DNA of 64,000 bases, taken from Adiantum capillus-veneris (lineage: Eukaryota > Streptophyta > Polypodiopsida > Polypodiales > Pteridaceae). The position numbers were made by a program, and so were the translations under genes. Shown piece after piece: positions 22,280-32,700 of this stretch (its first letter is position 1; each line of letters opens with the position of its first letter). The stretch spans positions 12,648,809 to 12,712,808 of the forward strand of contig CM043959.1 in the NCBI GenBank assembly GCA_014529385.2. The letters are read 5' to 3'. Below the pieces are notes generated by a model. It ran no database searches and was not told the DNA's origin. It saw only the letters and a list, made by a program, of their open reading frames with translations.

Positions 22280-22839
22280 CGTCACAAAATGATGACGTGG
22301 CACGCCCTTGCCGACGTGGCACTGTACGGACAGGTAGTGTATGGACTGCTGACGTGGACTATGCGGACAGGTTGTACGAATTTGTTGACGTGGCACTACA
22401 CAGACGCCTGTTTCTTGCATTGACCATGCTGACGTGGCAGCTGTACGGATTTTCGCAGAAAGCGCTGGTGCTTTTTGGCAATTCTGCAAGCCAGTAGCTT
22501 TTGGGAACCCATTGCTTTTGAGTTTAACTGCTTTTGGGGCTCTGCTTTTAGCACCCCTTGTATCAATAAATAAGTCCCAAGGGTCTCACTTCTCAGAGCA
22601 TCTGAACGCAGAGTCTGAGAGCGAGCACCCGCTGGAGTTGTACTTTGCTCAAAGGTTAATATAAAAAGAAATACCGAAAGGGGCGCCAGTCTTTGGGGCC
22701 AAATCTCTTTTGGCACGGAACTACGCCGGGCCGTGTCGGCTCTCTCTCTCTCTTTATCTCTACAATAGTTCAATGATTATGAAGTTTTTGTTCGTATGTT
22801 GCTATCGATTTCTAGCTTGGACTGTCCAAGCCTGTTACA
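22280..22839 (+). repeat. 5' LTR of element B
   Basis: 560 bp, ending cctgttaca. The first bases read cgtcacaaaatg where the 3' LTR has tgtcacaaaatg. U3 has five gacgtgg motifs (22290-22440) and several tgtacgg(a) motifs; the LTR core is at 22660-22700. Confidence 0.88.
22290..22440 (+). promoter_or_regulatory. Cluster of ACGT-core (G-box/ABRE-like) motifs in B U3
   Basis: The gacgtgg motif occurs five times in about 150 bp, usually as (t)gacgtggc(a). ACGT-core sites are the binding sites of plant bZIP factors; regulation of this element by stress or ABA is only a possibility. Confidence 0.6.
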
Positions 22840-22840
22840 G

Positions 22841-22855
22841 TGGTATCAGAGCTCA
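22841..22855 (+). other. Primer binding site of element B
   Basis: TGGTATCAGAGCTCA lies one base after the LTR end, complementary to the 3' end of initiator tRNA-Met. Confidence 0.88.
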
Positions 22856-24240
22856 GAAAGATTCTTCTTCCACGGAGGATCCGATCCTTTTTGAAGCACA
22901 CGCAAGTTTTCTTTGTGAAAGATCTTTATGAAAGAATCTTGGTGCCCCGATCCCGGACTTATTAGCGACTCCCACCCTTCGTACATCACGCATCGGGCGC
23001 GCTCCCGTCTTCATCGCTCTGTCTTACACGGCATAAAGCCATAAAGAATCCCAGATTACACATGGGTTCTCGTGGAGAATCTGACAGATATAACACCTCT
23101 CAATGGGAAGGCAAAGAAAAGTTGAAAATCTGGAATGGGAACTGAAGAAAAGAATGAAGATTTGGGCAAATTTTTCGGCAGAAAAGTTTACCAGAACAGA
23201 GTACAAATGTTGACTGTAGATTGGCATATGTGTGAACAGATTGATTAAGTAATCCAGGGACCCAAGATTGGCGAAACACCTGAAGAATTACCTAAGACAA
23301 GATTCTTTTGAAGTAGATTTTTGAAACAAAGTCTAGCAGGCATGGAAGGCCATCTAACCGTTTAAAGGAGGAGAGCTCGTCCTCTTTTGACAATGACCAG
23401 ATCAACAAGAAAACCAAGGAGGTCAAGGAAGGGAGTCAAGTCGTCAGGTTTCAGACGTTTCCAAGCTACCAGGACACCCATCAAGCCCTTGAGTTTGTAC
23501 AACAGTTTGACGTCGCCTTCTCTGGAGAGCGGTTCTCAGAACATTCCAGGAAGCGAAAGGCGGCATCTTACTTGAAAGGAACGGTGCAGGCATGGTGATC
23601 TACTTTGTTGTTACGTAGAGAAACGCAATGCCACGTGGTTTTTTTTTTTTAAATTCACGTCAACTTGGATATTAGATGAATATGCAAGAGATGTCATCAC
23701 GACTTGGCATCACTTGAAAATGACTGAGAAGATACATTGGATGACTACTGTCAGAGGTTTTGAGATACTTGTTTGCCAGTGTCTTCATTTCGGAAGATTA
23801 CTTCGAAAGACCGAATTGAGCGGTTTTGTTGTGGTTTGCTAAAGAGATTCAAGACTATCCTTTGAACCAGAAGTCTAACTCCATTCGAAGACTTATGGGA
23901 CATGACTAAGCAACGATTTGAAATGCATGCCGGCTCATTGACTTATGCGACGAACAAGATAGTATCCACCTCAAAAAGGCAAGAGTTTGCCAACGAAGAG
24001 AATGAATCAAGGGAACCGGATGACAGCTCATCACCGAATTCTAAAGAATCAGAGGGTTCCGACAAACTAAGGGAACCAAATGCAAGTTCATCAAAGGATT
24101 CCAAAGAACAAGAAATCAGATGATAGTGCGTTTTAGGGTTCCGATGATTGACATTGACGTGCCAATGGACAGGGGAAGCAAAAGACGGTACCCGCAAGTC
24201 CCAGGGCACAAGGAAATAAAGGAAAAAGGGAATCAGCTGG
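22856..24240 (+). pseudogene. Element B gag relic
   Basis: The leader contains the block agacgggagcgcgcccgatgc, in reverse at 22985-23020 relative to the copies in C and D. Gag text appears in fragments, such as ITTWHHLKMTEK near 23700 and ERFCCGL-like text near 23820, ending in an S/E/D-rich linker (24000-24123). Stops and frameshifts are frequent. The pol part that should follow is deleted at about 24130-24240. Confidence 0.65.
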
Positions 24241-24287
24241 TAGATCAGAACATTCCCCAGACCTAGAATAAGATTTTTGAAGTAGGT

Positions 24288-24887
24288 CAGTATGATCTAG
24301 TTCTGAATATTGCTTTTGCCAAGGTCCGCGAGGCTTTAGAGAAGTCTCAAGTACGACATAAGAAGGCAGCAGATCGACATCGACGAGACTTGAAACTAAA
24401 GAAAGACGATTGGGTGCTCTTTCATTTTGAAATGGCACACCTAAGGAAACGAAAGGGAAAGGAGCTGCTTTTTCCAAAGCTAAGCATGAGGTATTATGGC
24501 CCTTTCCAGATTAAAGAAAAGATAAATGATGTCTGCTTTCGACTCAAGCTGCCCGATACTTGGAAGATTCACAATGCATTCCATGTGAATCTCTTGAAAC
24601 CTTTTAAAGGTGAGGTGTCAGTTGATGGGGAGCCAAATGAACAACCCAAAGTGAAAGAGAGCGAGGAGATACTCATTCCTGAACAGATTTTGGCACACAA
24701 GGAAAGAAAAGCGAAAGGTAAAGTGATTCGGCCGTTCTTAGTTAAATTCAAGAACTATCCGGCATTAGATGCGAAGTGGATGGAGGAGGAGGACCTAGCA
24801 AATACTCCTCAAATTTTGGAACTTTACCTTGAAGCATTCGGTTTAGTTATGTCTACTCCAAGAGATCCAGCAGATCAGCAAGGTTGA
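24288..24887 (+). pseudogene. Element B integrase C-terminus and chromodomain (open)
   Basis: From the deletion joint, an open frame reads [60 protein letters not shown] and then the chromodomain-like [20 protein letters not shown]. The first ATG in the frame is at 24390. Without the rest of integrase it cannot work as such. Confidence 0.8.
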
Positions 24888-25432
24888 ATCTAGTACAGAG
24901 GGATTTCACAAGAGGGGAGTCACTCCACTCCTTTGTCACAGATTACCTGGATTGAATAGAGTCACTAATATCCCTTTGGGTTTCAGGGATACTGTTGGGC
25001 TGACATTATTCTGCTGTATAACTTCATGAAATGGAATTCCCGAAATTGAACATGAATGATTTGTACTCTCTCATCTCACTTGTTTGAGTGCAGGAGCTGA
25101 AAGACGAAATGACTGCAGCATTTCGGTCTCATAAATCTCTATAGACATAATCCGGCATCAGTGAGGTCCGAGATGGATCTAGATGCGGTTACTAAATACG
25201 TTGCTAGAAGTCATGGTCTAAGATTTGGAATGAATTTCTTTGTGATTGATTTGTCATGTGATGTCCTGTGATGTCATGTGCAATGATGTGATTGTCGTCT
25301 TCGTACAAGTGTTAGATGTGTTGTATCTAGTGTGTCGGTACTTAGAGTCAATGTATGTTGAAATATTTTATGGCCTCTGTCTGTTTTGCAGGCGTAATCG
25401 AGGGCAATTACCATTCTTTCAAGAGGGGGGTA
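24888..25432 (+). other. Element B 3' untranslated part and polypurine tract
   Basis: No coding frame. It contains repeated tgtcatgtgatgtc-like text (25250-25290) and ends with the polypurine tract aagagggggg at 25421-25430, directly before the LTR. Confidence 0.7.
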
Positions 25433-25976
25433 TGTCACAAAATGATGACATGGCACGACCTTGCTGATGTGGCACTGTACGGAGAGGTAGTGTATAGACT
25501 GCTGACGTGGACTGTACGGACAGGTTGTACGGATCTGTTGGCGTGGCACTGTACGGACATCCGCTTTTTGCATTGACCATGCTAACGTGGCAGCTGTACG
25601 GATTTCCGCAGAAAGCGCTAGTGCTTTTTGGCACCTCTGAAAGTCAGTAGCTTTTGAGAACCCATTGCTTTTGAATTTAACTGCTTTTGAGGCTCTGCTT
25701 TTAGCACCCCTTGTATCAATAAATAAGTCCCAAGGGTCTCACTTCTCAGAGCATCTGGACGCAGAGTCTGAGAGCGAGCACCCGCGGGAGTTGTATTTAG
25801 CTCAAAGATTAATATAAAAAGAAATACCGAAAGGGGCGCCAGTCTTTGGGGCCAATCTCTATTGGCACTACGTTGGGCCGTGTCGACTCTCTATCTGTAC
25901 AAAAGTTCAGTGATTATAAAGTTTCTGTTTGTGTGTTGCTATCGATTTCTCGCTTGAAGTGTCTAAGCCTGTTACA
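25433..25976 (+). repeat. 3' LTR of element B
   Basis: 544 bp, tgtcacaaaatg to cctgttaca. It matches 22280-22839 with scattered changes and has the LTR core at 25813-25853. Confidence 0.9.
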
Positions 25977-26356
25977 TCACATACTTCGGATCCTTGGAGC
26001 ATTTGACAAGTCACCTTGCAAACTTGTATGCCTAACGTTGTCGCTTGTATTCTGATCTCTCAAGATCCTCTATCGAAGGCCTGCCATGGTCCTCTCCTGA
26101 CTCATCAGATAAAGGCTTGCCCTCGTTATAGTCTCCGTTGGTCCTCTCCGTCTCCACACTGGGATGTGATTGCTCTTCATCCTCCCGCAAAATGGTAGTA
26201 GGTGGGATGTGTTCTTCTCTGTCGGATTCACAGTTGGAACCCATGTGTACTGCAACAAATTGGATCGGATCCTCCGTAGCCCAGGAGCTTTGATACCACT
26301 TGGACCGAGAAATCAATAGCAACACACAAACAAAAACTACAACAAACTCGAACCGA

Positions 26357-26403
<47 letters not shown>

Positions 26404-26925
26404 AGAGTCGATATGGAGCGGCGCATTTCCACTCCAGATGCACTGGACCCAAACTCTAGCGTCCCTTTCAGTACTTCTTTCTTTATTAATAATCACATGT
26501 TACAACCGCCAAAAGGGATAAGCTCTGCAATTTGCAACCATGCGATGATTTGCCAAACAAACACTCACTCTCAAGGCACTTTTACAGGTACAAGAGGGCC
26601 CCTCAACTGGGCACCCCCAAAAGCAGGAGAACTGCTAAAAACTTTTTATTTTCTGAGAGAGATCCTTCTATTAGTTCATGAAACTGTCCATATGGCTACA
26701 ACCACCTCTGCTAGAGAGGGCTACAACAATCATAAGGGGAGACTCTCCCAATGAAAAACAGCATATGTACAATGAGGCTAAATCAAGAGATGGGAGGAGG
26801 GAAAAGCCACATAGGTGGACGGTAGTGTCATCTAAGCCCACCCTGGACCATGGTGAAGAAAGGCTCAGGGCGCCAGAGTCGAAGGAAAGCCTCTCTACGC
26901 TCCCACATGCGATCAGAGCTGCCCT
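25977..26925 (-). mobile_element. Gypsy relic 'G' (minus): gag start, primer site and LTR part
   Basis: On the minus strand an LTR fragment with the conserved core (near 26450) and an (ag) microsatellite precedes TGGTATCAAAGCTCC (primer site near 26280-26294). An N-terminal gag-like frame follows, rich in E/S/D (26032-26297). The LTR end just before the primer site is damaged. No pol is present. Confidence 0.6.
26346..26400. repeat. (AG)n microsatellite
   Basis: About 27 ag units, in the U5/R part of relic G. Confidence 0.95.
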
Positions 26926-27604
26926 TGTAACAGACTTGGACACTCCAAGTCAAGTATCTACCACGACAGCACCAAATAACCACCTCAAAACAGTTCACAG
27001 TTCACAATTTTATTCGACACTGGCCCGGCGGAGTTCCGTGCCTAGAGATATTGGCCCCAAAGACTGGGGGCCCTTTCGGTATTTCTTTTTGTATTGAGCT
27101 GAGTTCAAGGTACAAGAGTGCGGGCAGGCGCTCACACTCACACTCTGCGTCCAGATGCTCTGAGTTGTGAGAGGCCTGTTCACATATTTAAAGTTACAAG
27201 GGATGCCAAAAGTAGAGCCCCAAAAGCTGAAAATCAAAAGCTTTCCCATAAAGCAAAGGCTCTTTCTCTCTCTTGCTTATGAAAATAAAGCAAGTGCCAA
27301 AAAGCCATATTTAGCTTTTAAAAATAAAGCCAAAAAAGCCTCTCTCTCTCTTTCTCCCAACTTGCGTGGAAAAAGCAAGTCCAGCTGTTGCCGCAAATCA
27401 CAGAGGTCCGTACAGCCTTCCACGTGGCAGCCTTTCCGTGTTTTACGCTGCAGCCAGCCAGTCAGCATTTCAGGGTTAGGGTTTCAACAGAATTAGGGTT
27501 TCTGATTTTAGGGTTAGGGTTTCAAAAGAATTAGGGTTTTTTATTTTAAAGTTAGGGTTTCAGCAGAATTAGGGTTCTGGCAGCCACATCATCACTTTGT
27601 GACC
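26926..27604 (-). repeat. 3' LTR of element D
   Basis: Read on the minus strand, it starts gtcacaaagtgatgatgtgg next to the polypurine tract caagaggggagta and ends ccaagtctgttaca. It has the LTR core at 27053-27093 and a telobox array. Confidence 0.82.
27472..27577 (-). repeat. Telobox array in U3 of D LTR
   Basis: Seven ttaggg units in about 105 bp with tttc / agaa spacers, at the same place in U3 as the arrays of element C. Confidence 0.85.
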
Positions 27605-28237
27605 TACTCCCCTCTTGAAAGCATTGTAATCACCCTCGATTACGCCTGCAAAACAGACAGAGGCCATAAACCGTCTTAGCAGACACTGATTGTTAGTACC
27701 TGCGTACTAGGAGCACACATCTAGCACATGTACCAATCGACAGTCACATCACACGACATCACAGGACATCACATGACATTCAACATTCATTCGGATCTTA
27801 GACCATGATTTATCGGTAATGTAGCTAGCAATAGCATCTAGATCCAGTCGAGACCTTATCGATGCCCGATTGACTAACCCCTATTGCAACCATGTCTATT
27901 CGAGATTAATTAGACCAAAATGCTGCAGTCATTTCGCCTATCAGTTCCTGCACTTAAAAACAAGTCAAGAACAAATCAGTTTCATATTCCGGAATTTCAT
28001 TTCATAAAGTCATCGAGCAGAATACTATCAACTCTCAGTACCCTGAAGCTCAAAGAGACATCAGTGACTCTAGTATTCAAAAATCAAGGCATCTGTTGAG
28101 AAAGGAGCGGAGTAACTCCCCTCTTGTGCATCCCACTACACCAGATCTCCGGCCAAGCTGAATTCTGGGTTCCATTTGGATAGACTATGATAAATCAAAA
28201 GCTTCGAGGTAAAGTTTCACAATCTGAGGAGTATCTG
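27605..28237 (-). other. Element D 3' untranslated part
   Basis: Polypurine tract next to the LTR, then repeated atcacatgac-like text (27740-27780), as in element B. No gene seen. Confidence 0.65.
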
Positions 28238-29134
28238 CTAGGTCCTCCTCCTCCATCCACTTCGCATCCAATGCAGGATAGTTCTTGAACTTAACCAAGA
28301 ACCGCCTTCGAACTTAACCTTTATTCTTTGTGTCTTATGTGCCAAAATCTGTTGAGGAACAAGGATCTCCTCGTTTTCTTCCACTTCGGGTTGCTCATCA
28401 GGCTCCCCATCTTCAGGCACATCACCCTTAAAAGGTTTCAAGAGGCTCACATGAAATGCATTGTAAAACCTCCAAGTGTCGGGCAGTTTCAATAAGAAGG
28501 AGACAATCATTGATCTTTTCAGAGATCTAGAAAGATCCGTAGTATCTCATACTAAGCTTTGGAAAAAACCTCTCCTTTCCCTTCTTCTTTCTGAGGCGTG
28601 CCTTCTCAAAGCGTAAGAGCACCCAATCATCCTCCTTCAATTTCAAATCTCATTCTAAGCTTTGGAAAAAACCTCTCCTTTCCCTTCTTCTTTCTGAGGC
28701 GTGCCTTCAAAGCGTAAGAGCACCCAATCATCCTCCTTCAATTTCAAATCGTGACGATGGCGATCCGCTGCCTTTTTCTGTCCTTCTTGAGATTTCTGTA
28801 AAGCCTCGCGGACTTTGGCAAAAGCCGTATCTAAATCGTGTGTATCTCATACTAAGCTTTGGAAAAAACCTCTCCTTTCCCTTCTTCTTTCTGAGGCGTG
28901 CCTTCTCAAAGCGTAAGAGCACCCAATCATCCTCCTTCAATTTCAAATCGTGACGATGGCGATCCGCTGCCTTTTTCTGTCCTTCTTGAGATTTCTGTAA
29001 AGCCTCGCGGACTTTGGCAAAAGCCGTATCTAAATCGTGTGTGTACTCATCCGCTTCAAAAATCTTATCTTTCGTGCTTAAGAAGGGTGGAACCTTCGCA
29101 GCACCTTCAACAATCTCAAATGGCGGTCCTTGAG
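28238..29134 (-). pseudogene. Element D integrase C-terminus and chromodomain, with internal duplication
   Basis: The minus strand reads [50 protein letters not shown] and PKLSMRY, and later LKLPDTWRFYNAFHVSLLKPF and the start of a chromodomain. A ~198-bp unit is tandemly duplicated with a further partial copy (28545-29041), breaking the frame. The chromodomain is also frameshifted near 28300. Confidence 0.8.
28545..29041. repeat. Tandem duplication inside element D integrase
   Basis: The text ctaagctttggaaaaaacc recurs at about 28552, 28655 and 28853. The last two copies carry the whole ~198-bp unit and the first only its first ~104 bp. Confidence 0.85.
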
Positions 29135-29139
29135 TCTCG

Positions 29140-29694
29140 TGTAACAAACTGCTGACGTGTCAAAGCCTAAAGAATGGAGCCAACTTGCAGATGCCGGCCG
29201 AGGGGCCTAAACCCTAAGAAGAACAAGTAACAGAAGAAGTCCGCCCAACTTATGGGGACCCCGTCCGATGGGGCCCCAAGTGACAAAGGATTAAAATGAA
29301 GCAGGACCCGCACACACGCAAAAACTGATGACGTTGCAGATATCCGAAAATTGAACTGGCATGATGACGTGGCATGCTGTACAGATTTCTGCGTTTTGCA
29401 CTAGCTGATGACGTGGCAGGCTGTACGGATTTCTGTGATTTACGTTGGTAGCTTTTGAGCATTGCTTTTGGACCGGAAGCTTTTGAGTTTTAAAGGCTTT
29501 TTACTGTAAACTGCTTTTGGGGTCTAGGGCCTTTAAATATGAGGTTAGGGCTCATTCTTTGGTATGCTTCCTAAAGAAGGTGCAAAGTCTCGAGTACCGG
29601 CTTGTACTGTGTTGATGCAATATAAAGAAATACCGAAAGGGCCAAGGTTTGGGGCCAATACTCTCTTGGGTGGAATTCCGCCACTCCGTGTCGC

Positions 29695-29785
<91 letters not shown>

Positions 29786-29854
29786 GTTATTGAAGTGCTA
29801 AAAGTTTATTCAGTCTGTTCTTTTCTATTGGCACGTGGTGCCCGTCCTGTGACA
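29140..29854 (+). mobile_element. Solo LTR of family C
   Basis: 715 bp, tgtaacaaactgctgacg to cctgtgaca, flanked by the exact duplication tctcg (29135-29139 and 29855-29859). No internal sequence is attached. It has the LTR core at 29621-29656 and a long (ct) run, but only a trace of the telobox array found in the other C LTRs. Solo LTRs form by recombination between the two LTRs of one insertion. Confidence 0.92.
29697..29780. repeat. (TC)n microsatellite
   Basis: About 40 tc units in the R/U5 part of the solo C LTR. Confidence 0.95.
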
Positions 29855-29859
29855 TCTCG

Positions 29860-30577
29860 GCCAAAAGAAGTATCTCTCCACACCTTTCAAGGTGGAAGCA
29901 ATGCCACGGTGACCCGTAAAAGGTGGACACTGGCATTCATTAAAACCTTTTCCCTTAACAGCTGTGTAACCCACAACATAATTTTCTTCATCAAGTAGCC
30001 ATCCCGAATGGAATATCCCGCTAATATCTCTCCATTCCGTACCCGAGTGAAAATATCTGCAAAATCTGTATTTGTGGCATACTGATCGACCATATCCTCG
30101 AAGCTCTTATGATGTATCGAGGAAATAGCAAGAACCAACGGCTTCCGAGACCTTTTCTTTGCCACCAAGTTCTTATGTCCCTGTACATGGACAATCTGGA
30201 AGTGAAACTATGACAAGATGTTCGCCCACCGCATCTGCTTTTTCAATAGCTGCTTCTGTGACAAGAAGTAGCGTAAACTCTGGTGATCTGTAAAGACCGT
30301 AAAATCGGCTCCGGGTAGGTAATGTCGCCACTGAGTAAGAGCATGGATAACCGCCAAAAGCTTTCTCATAAATCTGTGCTGTCAATTCCGGCCTTGAGAA
30401 CAATCGGCTCTCGTAGGCAATGACATGGCCTTCTTGCATTAAGACCGCACCTAGACTACGACCACAAGCATCACAATATACTTCAATGACTTCTGCAAAT
30501 CCAGCAAAGTCAAAACTGGTCCTGTAGTCAACTTCTCTTTCAATGTCTGAAAGACAGTCACCTCTGTGGGTCCCCAC
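29860..30577 (-). pseudogene. Element D RNase H and integrase zinc-binding part
   Basis: RNase H is recognisable as VIEVYCDACGRSLGAVLMQE and then HVIAYESRLFSR. The zinc-binding start of integrase ends GHRGIASTLKGVERYFFWP next to the solo LTR. On the other side of the solo LTR the frame resumes only at the end of the integrase core, so the catalytic DDE core (about 200 residues) is missing. Confidence 0.78.
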
Positions 30578-31590
30578 GAGAAAGGGACTCCTTTCTGTGT
30601 CAAGATATGCAAAGGGGAAGCAACCTCTGCAAACTTTCTAATGAACCGCCGATAGTAAGAACATAAGCCCAAGAAGCTTCCAACTTCATAGACATTCTTC
30701 AAATCGGGCCAATCACGAATGGTCTCTATCTTGGCCGGGTCCATCTGCACTCCTGCTGGTGAGACGATGTGTCCCAAAAAGTGTATCTCCAGGTAGGAAA
30801 AATTCACTTTTCTTTGCATTAATCACCAACTTGTGATCTCGTAATGCCTGAAAGACCCGTAGCAGATGTTCTCTATGTTTTGTCTCATCCTTGGAGAAAA
30901 CAATGATGTCAAAGAAAGTGCCAACAAATAATTTGTACTCTCAAAAAATCATGTCCATCATTCAGTTAAATGTCGCTGGAGCATTGGTTAGGCCAAGAGG
31001 CATCACCAAAAACTCAGATAAACCAAAAGTCATCTGAAAAGCTGTCTTATAGACATCTCTCGGCACGATTCGGATCTGATGATGTCCGCTCTTTAAATCG
31101 ATCCTGCTGAAACAAGAGGATCCCTGTAGTCGGTCTAGAATATCATCGATCCTAGGAATCGGAAATCTGCTCTTTATGATGATTTTGTCGAGAGCTCTAT
31201 AGCGATGCACATTCTCCAAGATCCGTCTTTCTTCAAAACCAACAACACCAGAGAGTAATAAGGTGAAGTACTCGGCTGAATAAGATCTTTTTCCAGGAGG
31301 TCTTTCACTTGGTTCATAATCTCTTCATTTTGGGCTCGGCTCACACGGTAAGGTGGCCGGTTCGGTGGTATGCTTCCAGGTATCAGATCAATGGTATGAT
31401 CCTCAGGACGAGCTAGTGGCAACTCGCCTGGCAGGCCGTCAGAAAAGCAATCGGCATAAGTGTGGAGAAAATCTTGGCGTTCTTTTTCTAGGTCAAAACA
31501 TATTCGACCTTCAATCATCATTCAGTTCTCTCCAGAAAAAGAGGAAAGAAGCTGAATTTCATCAAATACAATCTCTGTGCCCTTCATTTG
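30578..31590 (-). pseudogene. Element D reverse transcriptase (broken)
   Basis: Motifs are [47 protein letters not shown] and [16 protein letters not shown]. In the catalytic patch (30901-30930) the text reads FVGTFFDIIVFS, so one of the two catalytic Asp codons is missing. The thumb (LGHIVSPAGVQMDPAKIE, VGSFLGLCSYYRRF) follows. The 31174-31521 part also has CIA-ELSTKSS, a frame change. Confidence 0.83.
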
Positions 31591-31895
31591 TCAAAGTCGC
31601 TTTCTCAGCCCGAGAGTCAACCACAGCATTGTCGTATGGTACAAAGGGATTTCAAGGAGGACGTCACAACCTCCCAAGGGCATTACATAGAAGTCCTCGT
31701 GCCCTAAACACCCCTGACATTGCAAACGAAGTTTGCTAATGATCGATGTAATGGCATCATCCCGTCCGGGTGCCGCTAGAACTACCTCCGCCTGTGGCCT
31801 CAGCCTGTCGGGCTTAATCCCAAATCGAGCCGCCAATTCAAGTGAAAAGAAGTTGGCTGGTTCGGGTCCCACGCAATGTGGTACTAGTTCTGTTT
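31591..31895 (-). pseudogene. Element D protease
   Basis: LAARFGIKPDRL, KLRLQCQGCLGHEDFYVM and PLGGCDVLLEIP are typical of the retroviral-like aspartic protease of this group. The segment before LAARFGI, where the catalytic D-S/P-G should be, is degraded. Confidence 0.7.
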
Positions 31896-32695
31896 TCATC
31901 TACCTTTTCTGCCACATGCCTCTGCTACTCTAGAACTCTCTGGCTTGTTTGTAGGCTGTTCTTGCTGTGCCTTTTTGGGGCACTTTGCGGAGATGTGCCC
32001 ATGTTCCCCACATCCAAAACACTTCCCCTCTTTGAGATAGATAACCCTTTCTCTAAGAGTCTGTCGGGGACGTCTATCATTCTTTTCTTTGTTCTGGGAA
32101 CTCTTTCTCTTTCTACTCTCATTGTGAAAGATCTGTTGCGTTCTCTGAGTCAAGATCTCATCCGTGGGGTAAGTCAAACTTCCCGACTGTATCGCAAAAA
32201 CCCCGTTTCACATGACCCATCAATTCTTCAAAAGAATGCAACTTCTGTTCCGAGCTGTAGTGTCGGAACTCTGTAGGAAGTCCACAACAAAACCGCTCAA
32301 TCTGTTCCTTAAACAAGACCTTCGTAAATGAAGAGGCTGGTAGAAAAGAGTTCCAAAATCTCTCGCAATAAGCGTCCAAAGAATCTCCCTTGGTCATCCG
32401 AAGATAATTCCAAGCAGTTCGTATATCTCTTTCGTACTCCCGAGTCAGCCAAGAAGAAATAAAAAACCTTTCAACCATTTAACCGAAGCTTCCTTTCTCA
32501 ATAGAAGAGTGAACCACCATGTTCGAGCATCTCGGAAAGGATTCAAATCGAGTGTCCACCTTCTTTAAATTCTTTTACTTTCTTGCTTTTATCTTCGAGG
32601 AAGTCATATTGGTTGGCTTTATAAAAATGTTTCTTTGCATAAAACATGTGATCGTCAGAGTCCGAAGTATCTGAAGATGAGTCCTCGGTAGAATT
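31896..32695 (-). pseudogene. Element D gag, downstream part
   Basis: The gag domain is seen as SWLTREYERDIRTAWNYLRM, YCERFWNSFLPAS and EQIERFCCGLPTEFRHY. A CCHC knuckle lies at 31980-32021 (CFGCGEHGHISAKC). Upstream, an S/D-rich stretch with SSDTSDSDDHMFYAKKHF is cut at 32700 by the solo A LTR and continues beyond 34359. Confidence 0.82.
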
Positions 32696-32700
32696 GTCAG

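Larger units (their letters stand above)
22280..25976 (+). mobile_element. Gypsy 'element B': LTR pair, internally deleted
   Basis: The 5' LTR is 22280-22839 and the 3' LTR 25433-25976. A primer site follows the first LTR and a polypurine tract (aagagggggg) precedes the second. Gag is present but decayed. Protease, RT, RNase H and most of integrase are gone, and the integrase C-terminus plus chromodomain remain open. Flanking bases (cttca / tcaca) do not show a clean 5-bp duplication. Confidence 0.85.

Noticed and set aside
29564-29998. Frames of repeated Leu-Ser (and Arg-Glu at 26.3, 35.7, 36.9 and 49.6 kb)
   Set aside because: They are translations of CT/GA microsatellites, not proteins.
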